A DNA stretch of 52,439 bases, taken from Clostridia bacterium (GTDB taxonomy: Bacteria > Bacillota > Clostridia > Oscillospirales > CAG-272). A program made the position numbers and the translations under genes. The DNA is taken from assembly GCA_017522795.1 (NCBI GenBank), contig JAFWXZ010000067.1:1-52439 (forward strand), given 5' to 3'. The notes beneath the pieces were generated by a model, which searched no databases, was not told the DNA's origin, and saw nothing but the letters and a program-made list of their open reading frames with translations. This document shows, in pieces, positions 46,492 to 52,439 of the stretch (within the stretch, counting starts at the first letter, position 1; every line of letters begins with the position of its first letter).

Positions 46492-47025
46492 TTACCCTTG
46501 CATCAGCCTATCAAAGCAGGAGTCTGTTGCCTCGGGATCCTCAAGCCGAACACCGAGTATTTTTATAAATCGGGAATAATCATAGTCGTAGGTGGACAGC
46601 GGTCTTGCATAAGCATTATCGGTCTGCGCAGCTACAAGCAGATCCTCTCCGTCAAATCCTACCACCAGTAGCGAGTGATAATAGCCCTCCTCGTTTCTTG
46701 CCAGCTGTATCACGTCCCCGATCTCAAGCTCGTCGGAGTTTGCCACTCTGCCAAAGGGACCGACGTCAGCATTTTCTATTATAAAATTATAGAAGAAGTC
46801 CACTCCCGTCCAGGACGGCGATCGGTCGTCAAGCGATATATAGTACCAGCCAAACGTGGGCTTATAGTTCATCTCACAGCTACCTGCATAGATACATTGA
46901 GATACGAAATTGGTGCAGTTTCCGCCAATCCCTGCAAAATTTCCGAAAAATGAATTCTGTGAAAAGGCGTATTTTCGCGCATACGCCACGGCGTTTTCTC
47001 TGTTATACGGTCTTGTGACTAACAT
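46492..47025 (-). CDS. Amidase-domain (NlpC/P60-like CHAP fold) protein
   Basis: This 177-aa protein matches the putative amidase domain family (PF12671-like). It has YNRENAVAYARKYAF near the start, the Cys motif GGNCTNFVSQCIYAG with the nucleophile near residue 40, and a His in YYHSLLVVGFDG near 122. No signal peptide is visible, so it may be cytoplasmic or exported by another route. The ATG at 47025 has TGGAGGGAAAA before it; the open frame starts 4 codons earlier with TTG. Confidence 0.83.
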   Translation of the reverse strand: MLVTRPYNRENAVAYARKYAFSQNSFFGNFAGIGGNCTNFVSQCIYAGSCEMNYKPTFGWYYISLDDRSPSWTGVDFFYNFIIENADVGPFGRVANSDELEIGDVIQLARNEEGYYHSLLVVGFDGEDLLVAAQTDNAYARPLSTYDYDYSRFIKILGVRLEDPEATDSCFDRLMQG

Positions 47026-47065
47026 TTTTCCCTCCAAAAGCCTTTTATATATCTATATGCGAGGG

Positions 47066-47103
47066 GCGAAAAAAGGACTCTGCTGCCTGCAAAGTCCTTT
47101 TTG
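47066..47103 (-). terminator. Terminator of the second MFS gene
   Basis: AAAGGACT (47072-47079) pairs with AGTCCTTT (47093-47100); on the minus strand a T run follows. Confidence 0.82.
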
Positions 47104-47104
47104 T

Positions 47105-48253
47105 TTATAGAGTTTCTCTGTCTGCCTTTCTGATCATAATAAGCATCAGTATCATAAAAATTGCAAGATAAAGTGGCATAAGGGAAATGCTTATCAGATT
47201 TGCGATAAGTCCAAAAAGCGGAGGCATCAAGGTAGAGCCGAGATATGCAGATGCCATCTGTATGCCGATAATACTCTGCGAACGCTCCTTTCCAAATCTG
47301 ATGGGCGTGGAATGAATAATACATGGATAGATAGGCGCGCATCCGAGACCTATGATGATAAATCCCACTATCGCAATCTCTTTTATAGGAATGGCGGTCA
47401 GAATTATTCCCGCAAATGAAATAAGAGCGCCCAGTCTTATCATTTTGCTATCGCCAAGCCTGTCGGTGATAAAGCCTGCTAAAAATCTGCCTACCGTTAT
47501 TCCGATGAAGAACAGCGATCCGAGTAGCGCAGCCTCCTCCTTGGATACATGAAAGACTCCCTCAAAATAGCTGCTCGTCCAAAGCATAGCTGTTGCCTCG
47601 GCGGCACAGTAGGAGAGAAAGCCTATCAGCACAGGCAGAACGCCCTTTATTTTTACCGCCGCTGAAAGCCCTGTCGGCTTTACCTCTATTTCCTCGCTAT
47701 CCTTTTGCTTGTTTACCTTCCAGAGAGGGAAGGACAGTAGAACAGCGGCGGCTATTGCCAGCTGAATAAAGGATACCGCGCGGTATCCGTCGTTCCATAC
47801 GGTGTGCGACAGAGCAAAGCCCATAATATAAGGGCTGATTATAGTTCCAACGCCCCAGAAGCAGTGAAGCCAGCTCATATGACGGGAGTTGTAGTGCAGG
47901 GCAACGTAATTGTTGAGCGCCGCATCAATAGCGCCGGCACCGAAGCCGTAGGGAATCGACCAGAGGCACAAGTGATAAAACTTGCTCGAAAGAGAAAAAC
48001 CGAAGAGAGCAACTGCCGTGAGAATAATGCTCACAGCGGTGACCGCGCGTGTGCCGAATTTTGCAACTATACGATCGGTAAGCAGGCTTGAAATTATTGT
48101 TCCGCCTGAAATTATCATCGAAACAATGCCCATATAGGATATGGGAATATTCATTTCTGCGTATATGGTAGGCCACGCCGCACCAAGCATCGAGTCGGGC
48201 AGTCCAAGACTGATAAACGAAAGATATATTATAGATAAGAGAAGAACGTACAT
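47105..48253 (-). CDS. MFS transporter (sugar/fucose-permease-like)
   Basis: This 382-aa protein has about 12 membrane segments and the MFS signature in the first half (GLPDSMLGAAWPTIY, then TDRIVAKFGTRAV). Relatives include FucP-type and YfkF-type sugar efflux or uptake proteins. The substrate is not readable. AAAGGAATAA precedes the ATG at 48253; the longer form from 48283 is less likely. It has its own promoter (48283-48311). Confidence 0.85.
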   Translation of the reverse strand: MYVLLLSIIYLSFISLGLPDSMLGAAWPTIYAEMNIPISYMGIVSMIISGGTIISSLLTDRIVAKFGTRAVTAVSIILTAVALFGFSLSSKFYHLCLWSIPYGFGAGAIDAALNNYVALHYNSRHMSWLHCFWGVGTIISPYIMGFALSHTVWNDGYRAVSFIQLAIAAAVLLSFPLWKVNKQKDSEEIEVKPTGLSAAVKIKGVLPVLIGFLSYCAAEATAMLWTSSYFEGVFHVSKEEAALLGSLFFIGITVGRFLAGFITDRLGDSKMIRLGALISFAGIILTAIPIKEIAIVGFIIIGLGCAPIYPCIIHSTPIRFGKERSQSIIGIQMASAYLGSTLMPPLFGLIANLISISLMPLYLAIFMILMLIMIRKADRETL

Positions 48254-48282
48254 TTTTATTCCTTTCTCGAAAAATCTATACA

Positions 48283-48311
48283 ATTATATCACAAAGTAAA
48301 AGGAATTTCAA
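48283..48311 (-). promoter_or_regulatory. Promoter of the second MFS gene
   Basis: On the minus strand TTGAAA (48311-48306), a 17-nt spacer and TATAAT (48288-48283) stand 30 nt before the ATG. Confidence 0.8.
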
Positions 48312-48337
48312 TCTCGGCGGCAGATTTTATCAGTCTA

Positions 48338-48366
48338 TTGACATTTATATAAATTTGATGTAAAAT
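48338..48366 (+). promoter_or_regulatory. Promoter of the lipoprotein gene
   Basis: TTGACA (48338-48343), a 17-nt spacer and TAAAAT (48361-48366) lie 40 nt before the ATG, back to back with the MFS promoter. Confidence 0.8.
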
Positions 48367-48406
48367 GTTAATGTAGAAAAATGTTATAAAATAAAGGAGA
48401 TTTAAA

Positions 48407-49183
48407 ATGAGTATTAAGGGAAAGCTTTTTGCTTTGCTTCTTTGCCTTACACTTCTCTGCGGCTCTCTTGCCTCTTGCGACATACTCGACAGGCTTCAGG
48501 GAGGCAACAAGAGGAATTCCGATAAATATGAGGCAGAGATCAGAGTAGTATTCGCTACGAATGACGAAAAAATGAGTGCTGCCGTTAATGCTATGAATTC
48601 ATCGGCAATTATAAAGGCGGATGGTGAAAATATGTCGGTTGTGACTACAGCCGAAAGCGATGATACCACCCTGACCGAGACCTATACTGTTCTTGACGGC
48701 AAGCTTTATCATCTTCTAACGGTTCAGTCGGGCGCTTATTACGCTGATAAGCGCGAGAAGGCAGATTTTAATGATACCGATACTTATATGCTCCTCTCCG
48801 AGATCGGCATTGGTGCGGATATTGATATCACCGACTTTGAGACCAGCAGAGAGTCGGACGGCGCAGACGATAAAAAGACCTATACCTGCTCTGATATTAT
48901 CGATCAGGCGAGAGAGGGACTTCATGCATCGATTTCTGATGATTTTGCTCCTCTCGGTGCTACGGTAAATATTAAGGACGTGACGTTCATTCTTGAAGCC
49001 GAGGGCGACCTTGAGATGAAAACTACACTCTCCTGTGACCTTGAGATAATTATGAACGGTGAGAGCTACGAGATCACAATGCGTACTTACACCACTTATA
49101 ATTATGACGTGAATCCCGAGATCTCCGCTCCCTCTGATGTGGATGCATATAAAGAGGTTTCTTACAAGGATATATTGGGATAA
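48407..49183 (+). CDS. Predicted lipoprotein, unknown
   Basis: This 258-aa protein has a lipoprotein signal peptide (basic start, hydrophobic core, lipobox LASC with Cys near residue 24). The mature part has no domain I recognise. It is rich in Thr, Asp and Glu, with two beta-type halves. AAGGAGAT lies before the ATG. It is followed by the secreted endonuclease 52 nt downstream with no terminator in between, so the two are probably cotranscribed. Confidence 0.85.
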   Translation: MSIKGKLFALLLCLTLLCGSLASCDILDRLQGGNKRNSDKYEAEIRVVFATNDEKMSAAVNAMNSSAIIKADGENMSVVTTAESDDTTLTETYTVLDGKLYHLLTVQSGAYYADKREKADFNDTDTYMLLSEIGIGADIDITDFETSRESDGADDKKTYTCSDIIDQAREGLHASISDDFAPLGATVNIKDVTFILEAEGDLEMKTTLSCDLEIIMNGESYEITMRTYTTYNYDVNPEISAPSDVDAYKEVSYKDILG

Positions 49184-49235
49184 AGTAAACTATCATTTGC
49201 ATTTGAACTAATAAATGATAAAACAGGAGATAAAA

Positions 49236-50594
49236 ATGAAAAGATACATAAAAAGCTCGGTGGCGTTTTTGCTCACCTTAGTAATACTTTTAACAAGCTA
49301 TCTGCCTACCATTGCGGCATCTACTCATACCTATTCCACCTCCTCCAACTCTGGTGAGAGGGATGAGGTTTGTGTCACTCTTGACGGAACGGGCGCGGGC
49401 AGCTACTATACAGGCAGCTACAGCTATGCTAATCTCACCGCGCAGACCTCCTCACAGCTATTTACCAGCCTGCGCACTCTTATGAGAAGCACTCATAAGT
49501 ACGTTTCAAGCTATAACGACTGTCACAACTATGCAGACCGGACCGATTGCGAGAATAACAACGGCAAGGTCAGCCTTATTTATACCGGATATGATGCGAC
49601 TATGAGTCAGTGGAACGGATGGAACAGAGAGCACGTATGGCCGAAGAGCCTTGGCGGTGACAGCACCACGGGCGGTGGCGCAGATCTTCACCACATTCGC
49701 CCCTCCGATGCGATCGTAAACTCCACCCGCGGAAATAAGAAGTACGGCGAGGTAAGCGGCGGTAGCTCGGTTTACGGCAACAATCCCGCAAATGGTTGCC
49801 TTGGCGGATACACCGCAGGTAATTATTTCGAGCCGCTTGATAACGTAAAGGGCGACGTGGCAAGAATATGTCTTTACGTATACGTAAGATGGGGCTCCGA
49901 TTGGGGCGCAACCAGTATCACCAGCGTGTTCCAGAGCGTTGACGTGCTTCTTGAGTGGTGCGCGCTTGATCCCGTTGATACCTGGGAAATGGGTAGAAAC
50001 GAGGTTGTTGAGGATATTCAGGGTAATAGAAATGTATTTATTGACTACCCCGAGCTTGCCTGGCTTATCTTTGACAGAGAGGTTCCCTCCAATATGACTA
50101 CCCCCTCGGGCAATGCTGCCAACGGCGATAGCGGCAACCAGGGAGGCAACAACCAGGGCGGAAATACAGGCTCAGGTGACAACGGCGGAAACCAGGGCGG
50201 AAACACCAATCCCGACGATAGTGGAAACACAGGCTCCGGTGGCGGCGGAAGCACGACTCCCGAGGTTTGTACACATAAAAACACCGAGATTAAGAACTTC
50301 GTAGCGGCCGACTGTAAGAACGACGGCTATAGTGGCGACGTGTACTGTAAGGATTGCGGAGAGCTTATCTCCGAGGGCAATCAGGTGCAGTCGGACGGCA
50401 GCCACAAATTCGGCGAGTGGGAGACCTCGGACGACGGAAGGACCTTCGTCAGCTATTGCACCGTCTGCGGCGCAGAGCAGATAATGACCGTCGAGACTCT
50501 TATTGCAAGTCTTGACAGCGACGCCGAGAAGATTCTTATTCTCTTAACTCTCGGTATATCCGATATAGAAATTTTAGACGCGCTTTCAAAGTAA
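49236..50594 (+). CDS. Secreted endonuclease I family nuclease
   Basis: This 452-aa protein has an N-terminal signal sequence (about 1-28) and an endonuclease I (EndA/NucM, PF04231-like) domain. The metal motif GWNREHVWPKSLG is near residues 127-139 and DLHHIRPSD near 149-157. A Gly/Asn/Ser-rich linker follows (about 285-340). A C-terminal domain of about 60 residues has paired Cys (CTHKN, CKDCGE, CTVCGAEQ), like small zinc-ribbon repeats in clostridial secreted proteins. It likely degrades environmental DNA. AGGAGAT lies before the ATG at 49236. Confidence 0.88.
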   Translation: MKRYIKSSVAFLLTLVILLTSYLPTIAASTHTYSTSSNSGERDEVCVTLDGTGAGSYYTGSYSYANLTAQTSSQLFTSLRTLMRSTHKYVSSYNDCHNYADRTDCENNNGKVSLIYTGYDATMSQWNGWNREHVWPKSLGGDSTTGGGADLHHIRPSDAIVNSTRGNKKYGEVSGGSSVYGNNPANGCLGGYTAGNYFEPLDNVKGDVARICLYVYVRWGSDWGATSITSVFQSVDVLLEWCALDPVDTWEMGRNEVVEDIQGNRNVFIDYPELAWLIFDREVPSNMTTPSGNAANGDSGNQGGNNQGGNTGSGDNGGNQGGNTNPDDSGNTGSGGGGSTTPEVCTHKNTEIKNFVAADCKNDGYSGDVYCKDCGELISEGNQVQSDGSHKFGEWETSDDGRTFVSYCTVCGAEQIMTVETLIASLDSDAEKILILLTLGISDIEILDALSK

Positions 50595-50597
50595 AAA

Positions 50598-50632
50598 AAT
50601 AAAGGCAACCGATTAACTCGGTTGCCTTTTCT
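50598..50632. terminator. Bidirectional terminator between endonuclease and phosphoesterase genes
   Basis: AAAGGCAACCGA (50601-50612) pairs with TCGGTTGCCTTT (50618-50629), with A and T tracts outside. Confidence 0.92.
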
Positions 50633-50639
50633 GATGCGT

Positions 50640-51875
50640 TTAATTCGTCAGATCAACTATTTCTTTTTCATAAAGAGGAAGGTATTTATCCTGGTAATAA
50701 CTCTCGTGAGTGATCTCAAAGCTTGTATCGGGCGCGCAGTTGATCACCGTACAGCCGCGCTGCGAGCCGATCTTATCGATTCCTGCGTATGCAAAGTAAT
50801 CGATAGAGTAGCCGTAGGAGAGGGTAATGCCCTTGTACTTAAGCACGATGTTATTAAGATGGTCATGGCCGTAGAACATAGCCTTCGTGCTTCCAAGCTC
50901 AAGCATAGTTTCAAACATTTGCTCCTCAATCTCGGAGCAGTAGACGTAAGGATCGCTCTCGCCGATCTTACCGCCAAGGTATTCAAGCTCGTCGGTCTTA
51001 GCCTCGTCAAGATAAAGGTTTACCGCCTCGCGCACCTCCATAATCGGAATATGTACGAAAAGCATGCTCTGTACGGTGGTAAAATCTGCTATATTTTCGG
51101 GCTTTTCGCTATCGGGCAGGGTGGCGAGCAGGTCGCTGTTGTACTTGCTGTATTTTGTAATAACACCTCGATACCACTCGATCTGATCCTCGTGGATATT
51201 GTCGTATATCCAATTAATTCCGAGAGGATCCTCGTCGGTGTAGGCGTTTGTGTCCATCATAATAACCGTCTTTGTGATAAGTCCGCTTGTATTTCTTACG
51301 TTGATAACGTGGTTGCCCTCGCCGTAAATGCCGCCGTCGTTCGAATCGAACAGACAGTATTTAAGCGACTCGTCCTCATACATCTGTGCAACCGCCTCTC
51401 TGCCGTAGAAGTCGTATGCTTCGGAGTCGTGGTTTCCGAAGGTGACCGTCCAATATACGCCAAGATTGTCCATAAGGCGCTTAAAATATTCGTGAGCATA
51501 GGCGTTGTTGATCGTTCCAGACCAGGGCACTGCGAAGGAAATATCACCCGATGCAACTACAAGATCGGGCTTTTCTGCCGTGATCATAGCCGCAACCGCG
51601 TTGATTGCCTTTTTATCCAGTTCGGCAGACAGCACGCCGCCACCGATATGCACGTCGGTGATGTGCATTATCTTGAAATCACCGTCGGTGACAAAGTATG
51701 CCACACCGTCCTCGTCGTACTGAGGGGTAAGCTGGTTGTCGTATTCAACCTTGGCAAAGCTGTCAATATAGTCGTTCATCGCGCCCTCGTGCAGCTTGTT
51801 TGCTACAGAAAAGCCGATGAAGATAACTGCCAGAACGGCAATTATGATAAGTATAACCTTTAGCGCTTTTTTCAT
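50640..51875 (-). CDS. Membrane-anchored metallophosphoesterase
   Basis: This 411-aa protein has an N-terminal membrane helix (about 4-27) and a calcineurin-like phosphoesterase domain. Metal-binding motifs are HITDVHIGG near residues 66-74, VVASGDISF near 103-111, VTFGNHDSEA near 145-154, and FYGHDHLNN near 325-333. The domain would lie outside the membrane. The substrate is unknown; cyclic-nucleotide phosphodiesterases and acid phosphatases are in the same superfamily. The ATG at 51875 is preferred over 51947, because the longer form includes the promoter. Confidence 0.9.
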   Translation of the reverse strand: MKKALKVILIIIAVLAVIFIGFSVANKLHEGAMNDYIDSFAKVEYDNQLTPQYDEDGVAYFVTDGDFKIMHITDVHIGGGVLSAELDKKAINAVAAMITAEKPDLVVASGDISFAVPWSGTINNAYAHEYFKRLMDNLGVYWTVTFGNHDSEAYDFYGREAVAQMYEDESLKYCLFDSNDGGIYGEGNHVINVRNTSGLITKTVIMMDTNAYTDEDPLGINWIYDNIHEDQIEWYRGVITKYSKYNSDLLATLPDSEKPENIADFTTVQSMLFVHIPIMEVREAVNLYLDEAKTDELEYLGGKIGESDPYVYCSEIEEQMFETMLELGSTKAMFYGHDHLNNIVLKYKGITLSYGYSIDYFAYAGIDKIGSQRGCTVINCAPDTSFEITHESYYQDKYLPLYEKEIVDLTN

Positions 51876-51918
51876 TTTTGTATTCTCTCTTTCATAAAAA
51901 ATGAGTTCTGCTGACTTC

Positions 51919-51947
51919 ATTATAGCATAGAAATAGAAATAATGCAA
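51919..51947 (-). promoter_or_regulatory. Promoter of the metallophosphoesterase gene
   Basis: On the minus strand TTGCAT (51947-51942), a 17-nt spacer and TATAAT (51924-51919) lie about 45 nt before the ATG. Confidence 0.75.
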
Positions 51948-51949
51948 GA

Positions 51950-51988
51950 AATAAAAATAGCCTCTGCAATCTTTTGCAGAAGCCTATA
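51950..51988 (-). terminator. Candidate minus-strand terminator left of the repeat
   Basis: TCTGCAA (51963-51969) pairs with TTGCAGA (51974-51980); on the minus strand a few bases later come T-rich residues. The stem is short, so this is tentative. It would stop transcripts arriving from the repeat. Confidence 0.4.
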
Positions 51989-51989
51989 A

Positions 51990-52439
51990 AAAACCAAAGC
52001 CCCGAAGGTTTCCCTTCGGGGTAGCGTAGCGACCTGAGGGTGTTGAATTACAGTCCGGTGGACTGTCAGATCCCGAAGGTGACCGAGCCACAGCGAGAAT
52101 GTCTGGAGCTGCTACCCGGATTCGGACTGTGAAGAGTCCGGCGGACTCTTCAAGACTAAGAAGCTACGCAGTAGATTCGTGTCTTTCCCCGATGCCGTAC
52201 CGGGTGGCAGCACTAAAAGGAAAGCAAAATGCTCAAATAAAACCAAAGCCCCGAAGGTTTCCCTTTGGGGTAGCGTAGCGACCTGAGGGGGTTGAATTAC
52301 AGTCCGGCGGACTGTCAGATCCCGAAGGTGACCGAGCCACAGCGAGAATGTCTGGAGCTGCTACCCGGATTCGGACTGTGAAGAGTCCGGCGGACTCTTC
52401 AAGACTAAGAAGCTACGCAGTAGATTCGTGTCTTTCCCC
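51990..52439. repeat. Two copies of a 201-nt structured repeat, period 249
   Basis: Copy one is 51990-52190 and copy two 52239-52439, separated by a 48-nt spacer; the second is cut by the window edge. They differ at only three bases (52017/52266, 52041/52290, 52059/52308), with no indels. Each contains stems CCCCGAAGG/CCTTCGGGG (52000-52021), ACAGTCC/GGACTGT (52050-52066), GAAGAGTCC/GGACTCTTC (52131-52151), and a long-range GCGTAGC/GCTACGC pair (52024-52030 with 52163-52169). No open frame runs through. It looks GC-richer than nearby DNA. Confidence 0.85.

Noticed and set aside
51990-52439. Reading the 201-nt repeats as a CRISPR array or as coding DNA
   Set aside because: The repeats are far longer than CRISPR repeats, only one spacer is visible and no cas gene is present; all frames are broken by stops.

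Overview
The window looks like a chromosome segment around the replication origin of a spore-forming, anaerobic member of the class Clostridia (Bacillota). The evidence is a dnaA-dnaN-recF-remB-gyrB-gyrA cluster, a parA/parB pair with parS sites, spoVAC/spoVAD/spoVAE genes next to dnaA, and a complete six-subunit Rnf complex. Promoters are of the TTGxxx-N17-TAtAAT type and ribosome binding sites are GGAGG-like. I cannot place it to genus; gene content and composition suggest an uncultured gut lineage of the Eubacteriales/Oscillospirales kind.

Layout. 0-3.4 kb: dnaK and dnaJ (+). 3.4-4.1 kb: a histidine phosphatase (-). 4.1-6.7 kb: three parS-like palindromes, a strong promoter, parA and parB (+). 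7.1-14.2 kb (-): a very tightly packed gene train read from RNase J through a phosphopantetheinyl transferase, cupin, double-Nudix, DinB-like protein, Nudix, pyrophosphatase-like protein, DUF3795, double-GNAT and HAD hydrolase. 14.3-24.1 kb (-): a small tail-anchored protein with a possible leader switch, an XRE regulator with an Ala-Pro-Lys repeat linker, then gyrA, gyrB, remB, recF, dnaN and dnaA. The dnaN-dnaA gap carries an oriC-like unwinding element. 24.2-26.0 kb (-): spoVAE, spoVAD, spoVAC. From 26.2 kb the coding strand switches to (+): a DUF4190-like protein, the rnfCDGEAB operon, a tandem repeat, a NusG-II/Gx transporter pair, an MFS transporter, a glycerophosphodiesterase and a HEPN-like membrane protein. 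36.9-45.0 kb (-): a zinc-ribbon membrane protein, a membrane protein, a fused ABC transporter, and an operon of a methylglyoxal-synthase-like protein, DUF1934, holA, cyclophilin and asnA. Then pfkA (+), an amidase-domain protein and MFS transporter (-), a lipoprotein and secreted endonuclease I (+), and an anchored metallophosphoesterase (-). The right end holds a 249-bp-period repeat of a structured-looking element, cut by the window edge.

How the genes fit together. Replication initiation (dnaA, dnaN, oriC), gyrase and the ParABS partition system form the core. The Rnf complex couples reduced ferredoxin to NAD+ and ion pumping, and its RnfG is unusual in carrying two FMN-binding-like domains. 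The methylglyoxal synthase homologue beside pfkA has lost the known catalytic residues. The most unexplained element is the 201-nt repeat at the right edge; the oriC-like element, the duplicated RnfG, the catalytically degenerate MgsA and the HEPN-like membrane protein are the other points worth checking.
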